Shown here: piece by piece, positions 32,006 through 43,800 of the stretch
Position numbering within the stretch: position 1 is the first letter of the stretch
How the letters are laid out: each line of letters opens with the position of its first letter
Origin: Nitzschia sp. DOCU1
Taxonomy: Eukaryota > Bacillariophyta > Bacillariophyceae > Bacillariales > Bacillariaceae
DNA length: 64,000 bases
Assembly (NCBI GenBank): GCA_951394045.1
Contig: OX595986.1
Span: 124,001-188,000 of the forward strand
Reading direction: 5' to 3'
The notes under the pieces: model-generated
Databases searched by the model: none
The model's input: the letters and a program-made list of their open reading frames with translations, nothing else
Told to the model about the DNA's origin: nothing
Made by a program: the position numbers and the translations under genes

Positions 32006-33577
32006 CTATTCCAATGCGACATCCCACGGCTGAGTCGTTTGAATGTCATGCGGTCCCTTTTTCAGCAAGGCTTCGATTTTGGTTTGAATGGCATCCGCTA
32101 AAAATCCCTTGGAATGCTCCCAAAAAGTTTGCAGCACATCAAATTTGGCCACTCGAGCTTCCCCGGTAATTTCTCTTGGACCTTCCAATACATGCTGGAT
32201 AAAATGGTGGGAAGTCGATAAGATCATGGGTCCATTGGCCAATGCGGCGACGGCGGCCCATACGGCATAGGTGGCAATTCTCAATTCGGGCAACGGACTT
32301 TTGATGTATTTGTTGTATAGCCAATCGGTAGTATTGTTGGCCGACGGTGTATTGTCTCTGGACAAGAAGGCATAGAGTTTGAGACCAATGTTGGAATATT
32401 GTTGTCGTTGTTGATCGGTTGACGACGACAAGGCTCTCAATACTTGAGAGACACTACTCAAAATGGCCGCTTGTAGTTTGGGAGACGACAATCGTGTCAT
32501 ATCCCACCAACAACACCTCAAGGTTTCATCTGTCAAAATTGCTTGTTCGAGCATTGTGGAAGGCGACGCCATAGATAATTGCACTAGTGCTTGAACTAGA
32601 GCCAATCGATCGGCTTCATTCGAAGTGACACCCATTTCGTTTCGCACATGTTGTAAAATGCGTCGTCGTACTTCTGTAGTGGAATCATCATCATCATGAT
32701 CATTGGTCAAAGTGGCCATCCAACTGGCACATTGCAAGGCGGCTCCCGCCAATAAGGGATCTGCCAACATGTCCAACACGGGTTGTATCATGGCCGTACT
32801 TGTAAACCACGCTTGGGTTTCTCCTTGCATTGGTATACTAGTAGTCTTAACAGCAAATTGTTCCGGAAGCAAATCCAAAATGGACAATTGCAAGAGTGGA
32901 TCGGGGGTATATTGCAACATTTGCTCGAGGAGCCGAGTTGCTCCCACGGCATGTCCATGCTGCCAGGCCACGTCGCCCAAGGCCACCAAACATTCACAAA
33001 AGGTCGCTGCACATCTCACCGCCACAATACTACTCGAGTGGTTGCTCTCGGTCGTCACTAAATTCCAATGATGCTTCCAAATTTCCGCCAGTGCTTGTAA
33101 GGCTGGACGTGCCAAGGGCGGTCCTTGTCGTTGCATTGCCTGAATCAACGCTTGAACTAACAAGGAATGAACGGCCACTTGAGACGTTTGCGTCAATTGT
33201 TGCATCCATACTTGTAACAAAGTAGGCGAAATTTGCAAAGGCTCGTCGTGCTGTAAAATGTGGGTAATGCGTTGCGCAAAGTGCTTGGCCACAAACAACA
33301 AGTACTTTTCGGGGTCTAATGTCGCCAGAGTTCCCACCAGCACTAGCAACGCTTGCTCTTGCTGCGTCGTATCCGTAGTAGTCGGCAACAGCTGGGAAAT
33401 CAACAGAGGCATCCACTGATTCACGTCAGGATATCTGCGTAACAAAGATTCCAGGACGCCAAAGTCTTTGGAAGCGGCGGCTTGTACGAGGGGCGTTAGA
33501 AGCTGCGTCTGAATTTCTTCAGCGTTAGCAGAAGCAGCGTCGTTCATGGTCACATCAGGGGATTCCGCCGCACTCAT
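32006..33577 (-). CDS. PSMD5-like 26S proteasome assembly chaperone
   Basis: 523-residue, all-helical armadillo/HEAT-like protein resembling PSMD5 (S5b), the chaperone that binds Rpt ATPase C-termini during assembly of the 19S base. The best match to the family is at the C-terminus: LPELRIATYAVWAAVAALAN, HHFIQHVLEG, ARVAKFDVL and a final region after Lys-Gly-Pro. The N-terminal half is Gln/Leu-rich helical repeats. Single exon from ATG 33577. The assignment rests on the C-terminal block and overall architecture; other ARM-repeat proteins remain possible. Confidence 0.65.
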   Translation of the reverse strand: MSAAESPDVTMNDAASANAEEIQTQLLTPLVQAAASKDFGVLESLLRRYPDVNQWMPLLISQLLPTTTDTTQQEQALLVLVGTLATLDPEKYLLFVAKHFAQRITHILQHDEPLQISPTLLQVWMQQLTQTSQVAVHSLLVQALIQAMQRQGPPLARPALQALAEIWKHHWNLVTTESNHSSSIVAVRCAATFCECLVALGDVAWQHGHAVGATRLLEQMLQYTPDPLLQLSILDLLPEQFAVKTTSIPMQGETQAWFTSTAMIQPVLDMLADPLLAGAALQCASWMATLTNDHDDDDSTTEVRRRILQHVRNEMGVTSNEADRLALVQALVQLSMASPSTMLEQAILTDETLRCCWWDMTRLSSPKLQAAILSSVSQVLRALSSSTDQQRQQYSNIGLKLYAFLSRDNTPSANNTTDWLYNKYIKSPLPELRIATYAVWAAVAALANGPMILSTSHHFIQHVLEGPREITGEARVAKFDVLQTFWEHSKGFLADAIQTKIEALLKKGPHDIQTTQPWDVALE

Positions 33578-34882
33578 GATGCGTGCTCAAGGAGATTATG
33601 GAGCAGCGGGGGGTTATGATTATATGCTGCAGAAGGAAGTGAGAGCTGCAAATCGGCCAGGGTTATAGGAATCGGTCATGGTCAAAACGACAAAATGGAT
33701 TGCATTCGAAACGCGTCGAAGCAATTGAATCGAAATAAAGTCATATAGATCGGATTTCGACTGCTTCGACTTCACCCAACGGCATTGCGCGTCAATGGGA
33801 GAGAAGGCAAGACGGCCCAGGGGTTGCGTGCTCGCCTTCGCGCCCGGCGACCATCCATTCAATCCGCTGATGACGACAAGAACAAAACCACGATTACAAT
33901 CGGCGGGATGACGACGACACCACCGCAAGTGTTAGTACTAGGTAGTTAGGAAAGTGCACCGTCCATGCTACCTATACTTGACGCTCAGCTAATATGCGAA
34001 TCCGGCGTGGCCTCAAAGCTACTACTAGTACTATGTAATAGCAACAACAAGAACAACAAGAAGATATCTTTGTTTCTTGTTCTATCGCCGCCCGCATTGC
34101 CTTTGTTGCCTGCAGATGGAGCAACGACGAGCACTCCGCAAACACAAACGGTAGGACTAGTGCTAGATACCGGCGGTGTCGCATTTCTAGCTTACCAAAA
34201 CGGTATCATCGTGGTCACAGGAGCCTGCAAGAGCAGCCGCATCAACAACAACAAGCGGCCGGACTTTTTTAGAAAAATGGCCGCCTGTTCGTCTTGTGGT
34301 TGGGGACGGTGGACGAGTGCTGAAAAAGGTTTTAATCCACGTTTGCTGCGAACCCCAAAAATGAGGTAGATGAAGCTCCGACAGTCGAAGCATCGGTCCG
34401 AGGCACTCTCATCACAGCTGTGATTTGCCCGCGGCTTTCATCGCTCCAACTACTTCTTGCCATACTGTCGTAGTTACCATAGTCATGATAGATGATAGAG
34501 CCATAACGTCCAAGTCTGCGAACCCACCACTTGCCACGCACCAAAGACGTTGCCGATGGGATCTCAAATCTCAGTTGGCGCATGTTAAATCATATTATAC
34601 CTTCTGATTCTCATTCTGCCTCATGTCATTTTATTTGAAACGATAGGAGCCGAACCCCGCCATCTTGAGATTCTTAAAATACTTCAAGAGCTTCTTCCTC
34701 AAGACGGCCAGGACATGTTGAGGTAGCAAATATCCTCACCGTCAACCGACAAATTATGCACTTGTACCGATTTCTGATGTAACCCTTCAGATTATCTCGA
34801 TTCTATTTAACAAACCGGTGGCCATCCGAGCAGAAAGCGCCTTCGTTCGCGGCACATTCCGCGCTCCTTCTTCGTCCAATAT

Positions 34883-34961
34883 GCCCCTGGCCCATGCGTT
34901 AGTACGGCCAGCTCGCGCCGGCCGGGCATAATTTCATATGCCTGTTGGGTCGGAGTTGGCA
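34883..34961 (-). repeat. Inverted repeat block, copy 1
   Basis: About 79 bp, reverse complement of 38849-38926 with roughly 80-85% identity by eye. The core CGCCGGCCGGGC and GTTAGTACGGCCA is the best conserved part. Confidence 0.75.
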
Positions 34962-35125
34962 AGACCAATGTGGGTTGACTGGTGATTGATATTTTATATT
35001 TATATCGGTTCATGAAATCGATAGCGGAAGCCAGCGGAAGCCCCCCACTTATCTTGTTCTTTCCCCCAAAGCAAGTGCAGGATACCGCGCTCAACAGTTC
35101 CGGCACTCGGGTTCTCCTCAAAACC

Positions 35126-35244
35126 TCGTCACAGTTCTGTCAAGATTTCGTCAAGATTTCGTCACGATTTCGTCACGATTTTGTCACGATTTCGTCACGA
35201 TTTCGTCAAGATTTCGTCATGATTTCGCCATGATTTCGCCATGC
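35126..35244 (+). repeat. 11-bp minisatellite, array 1
   Basis: About ten to eleven units of ATTTCGTCACG with variants (CAAG, CATG, GCCATG) at the ends. The unit is not a multiple of three and lies outside a credible gene. Confidence 0.9.
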
Positions 35245-36612
35245 TACAGCCATGCACGGGTGCGGACTTTTGAGCGCGCGTCAAATTCCACGTGCCGCCG
35301 TACCTGGTACAGCATGGGTGCGGATTTTCCGGCCACAAAAACACACCCGCAACTTGTAACTCCAGTAGCTACTGGAGACTCAATGTAGAGAGGCTACTTT
35401 TGTCATTTCATTGTCTGGCAGTATGTAAGGATGAACTTTGTTGCTTGAATCATTCGAATTCGAGCTACGGGTCAAAGAGATCGAGGCCCACAACGATCGA
35501 CGAACGTGGTATTTTGTGTGGCGAATCGTGATTTCGCATTGCGAGTGCTGTAGTAAGTATTTCTTACCGCGGTTTGTTGCATTCGATCAACCACTCATCG
35601 AAGCCTATTTGAGCCGCTTCTCTGGTTATTGCAGCTGGTTTCGGCGGGGAACGGTTCTAATTGCACGAGGCCAGGATTTGATGAAAATTCCTCGCCGGCC
35701 GACGAGGCTGTTGACGCGGCTATCATTCGTTAGAGGACGATTCAGAAGGAACGAACCAGGTAAGTTATCATTCTTATTACTATAGAGACGTCTATGGTTT
35801 TGGATCTTTTGTAAAGCTCTCACTGGCCTTGTTCCTTCTCATGACAGAACCAGACCGAGACATTTGTGCAAAGCAGGTGCTGGCAGATGTCGTGCCGTTT
35901 TCTTTAATATTTTACTAGTCGACTAACAAATGTTCCAAGCTTTCCTTGCAGTACACTCGCAGGGGGAGGTTTGAATGGTAAGTGATCTCTTGAAAACGTT
36001 CTAGTCATAAAGATTCGCGACGCTAACGCCGCCTTTATTTTTATTGAAATTTTGTGTTCTGACTATTATCATCCTCAGAGGCCATTACGATGCCGCCTCG
36101 GGTTTGCCGATCGATTTCAAGGACACTGGAGACGATGGCTAGGTCGTGGGACTCTACAATCAACCATCTTGGTGGTACCATCGTCGGCTCTTAGTGGGAT
36201 GCTCTGGAACGCCTGCGACTGTGTTGTTAGACGATGCTCAATTTTCGAAAAAGAATGTTCTACAATCATTCATGCGGGGTTTCTAGGGTGGTGGTAGTCT
36301 TTCCACTATTCCTCTGTCGCGGGTACTGCAAGTGGTATGAATAGTACATCCCACTTTTGATGTAGAACGACTCGTATTGGGGCAGTCAGAGAGCCTCGGC
36401 TGATGGAACAACAAAAATGACTTTGAGAACCCAATAGCGGACAAATTATAATCAAAGAGCTATTATTTGTAGACCTCTAAATGTAGGAACGTCTTAGAAT
36501 ACAATAGCTAGATGAAGTGTGATGTGATATCGATTTTGACCGTATCACATAGTGCACTTTTCACACGACAATCACTAATATTACGAGATTACTAAGTAGC
36601 CGAGATTGATTC

Positions 36613-38376
36613 CTACGCCGCAAAGGCATCCTGGATTGCCCGACGTTTTTGTTCTTGTGCCATTTTGATTCGACGTGCCTTTTCTTCTTGCTGTGCTAAT
36701 CGTTCCAATCGCTCGGCTTCGGCTTGTTGATCATAATTGGACTTGGCGGCGATCGCAGGATCGTAGGGTGGCAGTTCCAACGGGACGGGGACGGTACGTT
36801 TGGACAATTCCATTTTGGGCCGTTCTCGACCGTCAATCAAAACACCAAATCGAGACGTCAACGGATCCACTGGCGGTAGTACTTGATTCCAATCCGAGGA
36901 ACCAGCCAAAACACGGATTCCCCTCGAATGACTCATTGGGTGATTTGGATTTATCATTTGAACTTGTTCTTGGTGTTGGGGGATTACATTTTGGTCATGG
37001 CCCGTGCCGTGTCGGCTATTTTTGAAGATGAAATTTGTATACCGACGGCAGGTATCGTGGCATCCTTGCTCATGTTTGCCATTTGTCAATTCCGGACCAT
37101 GGCATTGTTGGGACGAAATGTATCGTTGGCATCCTTGTTAGCCATAATGATTGTGTTGATTATATGTCTTGTACATCATCGATCGAATACTACCACTACT
37201 TCTGATGTTGATGACGCTACAGAGTGCACTTTTTGAACTTTTCAATGTCATGGACCCCCGCCGACGCAGCAGTGGGGACATCGGCATTCTCCGGATTGAT
37301 CGCGTGACCCATGCCCTTTCCCAAAATGACGGTATCGTGGACACGCTTGCGAATAGCCCTGAACTCTTGGGGTTGCAAGTCTGGTGCCAACATTTCCGCA
37401 ATCCTCACAGGGGTCGTCACTAAAACATCGGCTTCCACGCGAGCCTGAATGGCCTGATACAAAGCGCCAGCTAGTCGTTTGAGGTTCCCAAACGTACAAT
37501 TTGCGGCTGAAGCAACGGGAGTTTCATTCTTCATCGCAGTGCCCTCCCTCGGCAGACATTGTTTGTTCACTACCAAACCCTCAGGTACACCTGCCATTCC
37601 ATTCAATATTCCCGACATAGTCAGCTGTGAAAACTTGCCACCCACGGTCGTTTTGATCTCCAAAGCCGCCTCTTGACTAGGGTCAATGCCCAGCTCCTCG
37701 TCGTCCTGATCTTTTTTCCGGATGGTGTGAACAAAGATATTGAATGGGTCCAAAATATCGTAGAGAACTTTGGACTTTTTCTTCTCGGTCATGGCGCCCT
37801 TGTCTAGCTTTGCTCGCTTGTTGCTATATGTAGGTTCGGCCTCTTCCTCTTCTTCGTCTGGGGCTTCTTCTTCTTCGACAGGTCGCTCCTTGACAATCAA
37901 GGCGTTCAAAGCTGCAGAAAGGTTCTTCCAAACTTGAGCGGCAACTTCAGCCGTCACCAGGAATCTTTGCGATTCTTGTCAGATCCTAATTCAATGGCAA
38001 CAGAAAATAAGAGGTGTCAGACAGGCAACGAGGGAGGCGCAACTGTACGACACTATCGGAAGTGCAACGGATAGTGAAGAAACGTGCGAGTGAAATCCTC
38101 CCCGTGCAGTTCCGATCGTTTGCCTCACATGGGCTGCAGTCCATCGATCACTGGTTTGGACTCTTACGACTCACCATGAATGGCAGGAACCGTCTTGACC
38201 CACTTGTCCAACGCTGGACCATCTAAATCCCACAGAGCTTGATATGGTTGGGCTTTGGTCGGACGGGCGGTAGACGTTGCGGACGCTGCATTCCCATTGT
38301 TGCCTCCTGAAGGTGATGAGGCCCTCACGTCGCCATTGCTACTGCTAGCCGCCACGGGAGGAGCACTGGATGACAT
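36613..38376 (-). CDS. Hypothetical protein, three exons, last intron holding an antisense fragment
   Basis: 418-residue model: exons 38376-38175, 37974-37230, 36922-36613; introns 200 and 307 bp. First join (phase 1) gives PAIH-ESQRFLV; second gives EKFK-KGIRVLAG. Visible: Ser/Ala-rich start, an acidic Glu/Asp run, KRAKLDK (NLS-like), MTEKKKSK, a globular middle, and a C-terminal helix (QQAEAERLERLAQQEEKARR) likely to form a coiled coil. No domain recognised. If the last intron is not used, translation stops at 37217 after KFKKCTL (319 residues). The second intron has a weak donor (GTGCAC) and a GAG acceptor without pyrimidine tract, so this join is less sure than the first. Confidence 0.55.
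36930..37205 (+). pseudogene. Fragment of an amino-acid-transporter-like gene
   Basis: On the plus strand this reads as hydrophobic transporter sequence: WVIWI, GDYILVMARAVSAIF, EICIPTAGIVASLL, then ALLGRNVSLASLLAIMIVLIICL. It resembles one or two helices of AAAP-family transporters. It has no start or end of its own and lies antisense inside the last intron of the neighbouring gene. The family call is from pattern only. Confidence 0.45.
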
Positions 38377-38586
38377 GTTGACAACGCCACTCTAATATAG
38401 TTGCAGATTGTCAGATTATGGAGATGGAGTAAAGTGGGTATTGTCTCAAATGAAACGTGGCCGTCGCAGTGCCGATCATCGCAGAGAGAGAGATGAGAGA
38501 GCTCGGATGACGACGGCGCCATCGTCGCCTTTGTGCAATTTATGCCAAGGATTTATCAATATCATGTCAAGGTTGTGTCACAGCCG

Positions 38587-38708
38587 TGTCAAAGTTCTGC
38601 CATGTTCTCGCCATGATTTCGTCAAGATATCGTCACGATTTCGTCACGATTTCGTCACGATTTCGTCACGATTTCGTCACGATTTCGTCACGATTTCGTC
38701 ACGATTCT
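38587..38708 (+). repeat. 11-bp minisatellite, array 2
   Basis: About eleven units, of which seven consecutive ones near 38631-38705 are perfect CGTCACGATTT. Same unit and same strand as the array at 35126-35244. Confidence 0.9.
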
Positions 38709-38848
38709 TCCAAGGCTTATAATTTAACGCTTCTGATGCTGATAGGGCAATTGGAACTGGGGGAAGTTACCAAATGGGGGCTTCTCTTGAATCAACTTGG
38801 AATATATTATTCAACGCCATATATTATATTAACATGTTTCCATGTGTT

Positions 38849-38926
38849 TGCCAACTCCGACCCGGCAGGCCCATGAACAATGAAGCCCGGCCGGCGCGAG
38901 TTGGCCGTACTAACGCAGGGGCCTGG
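38849..38926 (+). repeat. Inverted repeat block, copy 2
   Basis: Partner of 34883-34961 in opposite orientation. It lies on the far side of the second minisatellite, so the order is mirrored although the minisatellites keep the same strand. Confidence 0.75.
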
Positions 38927-39229
38927 TGTTTTACCGGGATCTTGGACAGATCCTGCTTACGTGGTCGGCTGCGTTTAGGAACGACTGAAGAAGATCGGAG
39001 GAACAATAGATACCAGTCATTCTTTATGTCTTGGTCATTCCACTATCAAACAATATCGCGCAGTTAATCATCGTGACACTTAAAGGTTCCCTATCGAGTT
39101 CAAAGGAAGGCTTATGAATGAGGCTATATTTCAAACAATCCCAATGGGAAATTCGGGCGGATTCTGCGCTTCAAAGTGGAGAAAGCCTGTTCTTGAAAAC
39201 TAGGTGCTGCAATACCGGTAGATGGTCCG

Positions 39230-40144
39230 ATGGCCACAAAACGAAAATATCAATCGTTTCATCACGATATTTTCGATTGCAGAATTATCATCATGTGCAT
39301 TAGCCAAGCATTGAACAACAAGCCAACCACCAGAATAATGAATGTATCATTGTCACCAGAAGGAGAACAAGAGTCCACCATGGGCAGAAAGCGTCCTCGA
39401 CGACGATGCCAAGTCCAATTCCATACCAAGGTGAAAGTCGCCACGGTCCCGTATTGGGTTTCTCACCATGTTGATGATGATGAGGATGTGTCTGAAAACG
39501 ATAACAATGAACACGTCGTGCGACATTCCGAATTGTGGTACACGTCTCAAGACTTTAGCGAGATGGCTAAGCGAGACAATGATTTGATCACGAGCGCTTC
39601 GTCCGACGCTTTGGGGGGCAACAAACACCACCCTCGGCGGCCCACTCGCTCCAACAGCGAATCCATGCTAGGATTAGAGACCAAAAAGATCCGAGCCCAC
39701 CGCCGCAAGCGAATGGATGCCGGACTAAACGCCGTGTTGATCGAACAAGAACGACAATGGGAAATGGATGTGGTCAATCCGGAACGCATTTCTCACATTT
39801 ACCAGAAAAAGTCTTCGGTGGAAGCCCGAGAACAAGCGTACCATCGAGCCGTCAAGTTGGCATCTGCCTTGGCTTTGGAAGAGAACCGATCCATGTTGGT
39901 TCAAGTCCGAAGAACGACGTCCGAATGTACTGGTCGCCTCGAGGGTATGCGAAACCATCCGTTTGTTCTTGGTGGCAACAACAAGCCATGCCCCATCCAA
40001 CTGGCTCCGCTGAGTCCCGAAGGACGAAACAGCCGTTGGGTAGCTAGCACTTGTGGGGGCGGCGTTCCACTGAACAAATCCCTCGGAGTTCATCGCGACA
40101 GTCTATTGTTGGTGAACAACTTGCGAGTCCCTGTCCGACGATAA
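39230..40144 (+). CDS. Hypothetical basic protein, probably diatom-specific
   Basis: Up to 304 residues. The frame from 39230 is open, but ATGs at 39338 and 39380 (CCACCATGGGC, a strong start context, giving MGRKRPRRR) are better candidates; the last gives about 254 residues. Features: basic start, VQFHTKVKVATVPYWVSHH, an acidic stretch, ELWYTSQDFSEMAKRDN, a basic helix KIRAHRRKRMDAGLNAV, then EQERQWEMDVVNPERIS and YQKKSSVEAREQAYHRA, which look helical. I recognise this WYTSQDF-plus-ERIS-Y arrangement only as a pattern recurring in diatom proteins, without known role. Confidence 0.65.
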   Translation: MATKRKYQSFHHDIFDCRIIIMCISQALNNKPTTRIMNVSLSPEGEQESTMGRKRPRRRCQVQFHTKVKVATVPYWVSHHVDDDEDVSENDNNEHVVRHSELWYTSQDFSEMAKRDNDLITSASSDALGGNKHHPRRPTRSNSESMLGLETKKIRAHRRKRMDAGLNAVLIEQERQWEMDVVNPERISHIYQKKSSVEAREQAYHRAVKLASALALEENRSMLVQVRRTTSECTGRLEGMRNHPFVLGGNNKPCPIQLAPLSPEGRNSRWVASTCGGGVPLNKSLGVHRDSLLLVNNLRVPVRR

Positions 40145-40894
40145 AAAGAAGGAATGCTAACATGCTTGCATGTTAAATATGCTATAGATTATTATATACA
40201 TGACACTACGAACGACTTCTGTTAGAGTTAGACAGGCAAGTTAAGAAGTTCCCTTTGACTTGTAACAACAACAACTAGCCAGCTAGGCGTTGTAAGCAGA
40301 CTACTACTTGGTCGAGAGGAGCCTTCTATGTTATCACGTTGTACTTTCTCGAACAACAACTCCAGCAGGGACGGTAGTCCTTTTCACAACATACCGGTAG
40401 TTGAGGGACTACTCCAACTCTACTCTTCGAACCCGTTTCACCATAAGATCGCGTTAGCACTAACTACGACAAAGGAGTTGCTGATGGCATCCTAGTTCGG
40501 TTCGCAGGTTTTCGGAGAAAAGAAGCATGGAGGGCCGAAATTGCCGACGGAGAAACCTAGGATGAAGAAGCGGCCACGGAGTCTACTACCGGTAGGGAGG
40601 AGCTGACGCCAGCAGAGGCTTATTCGAATCGAATGAATCATCTGGGTACCGGTAGTCGAAGGAGTCTGGCATGTGTCCGTTTCAACCTCCAAAGAGTACT
40701 GTAGAGTGTATCATTAAGAAGCCGGCGAAATCTGCCCTTTACCGACCATGACCGACGACGAGTGTTCTCAAAGACCCCATCACCTTCTTTGCGACTCTCT
40801 GCAGGATGCTGCCACATCTACCCATCACATATCCGAACAGTTTCTCGACGTTTGTCTTTACGTTCATTAATACAAGTATACTAATACTAGTAGT
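40145..40894. other. Intergenic region upstream of the 6PGL gene
   Basis: 750 bp. Contains three TACCGGTA palindromes (40392, 40587, 40647) and CTACTAGTAG-type runs. No gene supported. Confidence 0.5.
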
Positions 40895-43800
40895 ATGACA
40901 ACTGCCGATTTGATAGTCGGACGATCGACAGCAGATGTCGCAGAAGCGCTGTGTCAAAGCATTGTGCAGATTTTTGCCGCCGAGTGTGGCGATTCGCAAA
41001 ACCCCAAAGATTCGTTTCGGATTGCACTGAGTGGGGGGAGCTTGCCCAAGTTCTTGTCCGCACTGCCGGACATCTTTGCACAATCTGGCATTGACCCGCA
41101 ATGGTCCAAATGGCACGTTCTACTGGCGGACGAACGATGTGTGCCATTGGACAGTGAAGACTCGAACCTGAAAGCAATCCAAGAAGAATTTCTTAGCAGT
41201 ACATCCATTCCGTCTAGTCAAGTCTATGGGATCAATCAAGATTTGTTGTCCGGGGGTGCGACGACGGAAGAAATCGCACAAGACTATCAAGCCACCTTGC
41301 AGCGCGTTCTTCAGGTGGAATCACCAACGACGCCAAGCAGCAGCAGCAGCAGCAAGGCCGCCTTTATAGATCTAGCCGTGCTAGGCTTTGGGCCGGACGG
41401 ACATACTTGTAGCTTGTTTCCAAACCATGAGCTTCTTCAAGAAGGTCAAAAGTGGGTCGCTGGGATTACCGATTCCCCTAAACCGCCGTCGGATCGCATC
41501 ACCTTGACCTTTCGAGCACTTAATCATCATACACGTCATGTGATTCTATGCGGAGCGGGGAGTTCCAAACAACCCATTGTTTCCAAAGTCTTTGAAGCGC
41601 ATTCCATTCTGCCCTTGCATTCGACTATTAATCACTTTTCGCCAACGACAGCGGCGTATAGTGCCAAAATTATCGATCCACCGCCCTTTCCATGTGCCAT
41701 GGTACATCCCCCCAAGAGTTTAACGTGGATTGTCGATCAAGAAGCCGTATGCACAAGTATGGGACTACTGACCAATGTCGTGGCAGAAGTCTATGCATCT
41801 CCTACTCGAGAAACGGTTCGACTAGAATTGTGTCGACAAATTGTACAAGCCTGTCAGGTGGCCATGGAAGCACGGGGCGTCTTTACCATTGCATTAAGTG
41901 GTGGCAGTCTCCCCCCACTTTTGAGTAAATTGCCGCAGGTCTTTCAAGAAATGAAGATTCATCCTCATTTTGACAAGTGGCATGTTGTCTTGGCAGATGA
42001 ACGGGGCGTGCCAGATGATCATCCCGATTCCAACATGTTTGCTTTGAAAAAATACTTTTTGGATGCCATGGGAGTCTTTATTCCAAGTCGTCAAGTACAT
42101 GGAATTGATGTGGTTTCCTTGAGTGAATCCATTCAGGTAGCCGCGGGGAGTTATCAAACCAACGTCTTGTCGGCCATTCGAACGAGTGGAGGATTGTTGG
42201 ATTTGGCAGTGCTGGGGTTTGGGCCTGATGGTCATACTTGCAGTTTATTCCCCGATCACCCATTGTTGTTGGAACGAGAAGCCTACGTGGCGTGGCTCAC
42301 CGATTCACCCAAGTCACCCTCACACCGGATTACCTTTACCTTTCGTACATTGAATGATTGTACACGAAATGTATTCTTTTGTGGCATGGGCGATGCCAAG
42401 CGGCCCATTCTTCACGAAATCCTACAAAATGCCTATCGCGATCCAGAACATGATCGAGTGGCTGCTCATGTTTATCCGAAATTTCCTTGTGGTATGGTGC
42501 GGCCAAAGGAACGACTGGTGTACATTGTGGACGATGAGGCCATGAAGGATGTTTACGTGTCCCCGACGCAAGCTGCCGCAGAATCCGATGAAGTCACCAA
42601 TACCGGCCCCAAACTGTTGGGTCGACGTGGATCATCCTTTTTACCCAAGCCTGCCATTGCGAAACTCTATGTACGACCTACGACATTAGATGTGGCCGAC
42701 GAGTTGTGTACGCAAATTGTGCGATTTGCAACAAAGGCCATTGCGGAACGAAACGCTTTTAGCATTGCCCTGAGTGGAGGATCGCTCCCCTCCTTGCTCT
42801 CTAGACTTCCCCAAGCCTTTGAAGACGCGGGTGTCAATCCTCATTACGATAAATGGCTTGTACTATTGGCCGACGAACGATGCGTCCCAGAAGATCATCC
42901 AGATTCGAACATGCATGCGATCCAAAAGTACTTGTTGAAAGGTCTCTACGGGCAAATCTTGCATCAGCACATTTATTCGTTGGATCAAGTATCGATTGCG
43001 GAATCGATTGATATTACGGCTCAAGACTATGAACGAAAAGTACATACTGCCCTACGGGCCTCGGGTGGTATGCTGGATCTAGCTGTGCTGGGGTTTGGGC
43101 CAGATGGTCATACGTGCAGTCTCTTTCCTGGTCACAAGCTCTTGCACGAAACGAAGCGATGGGTCGCACCTATTACTGACTCGCCCAAGGCACCTTCGAA
43201 TCGAGTCACATTGACGCTGCCCGTCTTGAACCAGCACACTCGTAACATTTTGTTTTGCGGAACGGGCGATTCCAAGAGCGCCATCCTGAAAGATATCTTT
43301 TCAACGCCGCGACCGAAAGGATTGCATTTCGAAACGGATATCATCCCCAAGTATCCTTGCGCAATGGTCAGGCCCCAACAAGAACTCGTCTATCTGGTAG
43401 ATCAGAGCGCAATGCCTCATGTCTCAAAACTATCGCCCCCAGTGCAATATGCCAAAGTCTTGGTGGCCGACACAATCGACGACATTCCCAGCAGACTGCA
43501 CCCATTGCTCATCCAGCAATCGCAAAAGGCGATTCAAGCTCGTGGCGTCTTTAGCATTGCGTTGAGTGGCGGTTCCCTACCATCACTGCTTTCGTCTTTG
43601 CAAGATTGGTTTATGCATTTGAGTATCGATCCGCAGTGGGACAAGTGGCACATTTTGCTAGCGGATGAACGATGCGTGCCGCTGGCTCATGAAGACTCCA
43701 ATATGGGGTCTATTCAAAAGCATCTTTTGGATTCTACTGACATTCCTGCTTCGCAAATCTATGGCATTGACGAGTCTCTCTTGGACGAGCCCACGTCGAT

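Larger units (their letters stand above)
33578..36612. other. Long intergenic region with minisatellite and repeat block
   Basis: 3 kb without a supported gene. It holds half of the inverted block (34883-34961), the 11-bp minisatellite (35126-35244), two CATG-GGTGCGGA motifs (near 35253 and 35312) and, around 36070-36290, a stretch that reads protein-like with several stops and may be a gene remnant. Confidence 0.5.
38377..39229. other. Intergenic region with second minisatellite
   Basis: Carries the 11-bp array (38587-38708) and the second copy of the inverted block (38849-38926). A TACCGGTA palindrome is at 39213-39220. No gene supported. Confidence 0.5.

Noticed and set aside
35126..35244. 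Short regular repeats as a CRISPR array
   Set aside because: The unit is 11 bp without spacers and the genome is eukaryotic; it is a minisatellite.
36883..37236. Plus-strand transporter-like frame as a functional gene
   Set aside because: It lacks start, end and most helices of a transporter and lies inside an intron; kept as a gene fragment.
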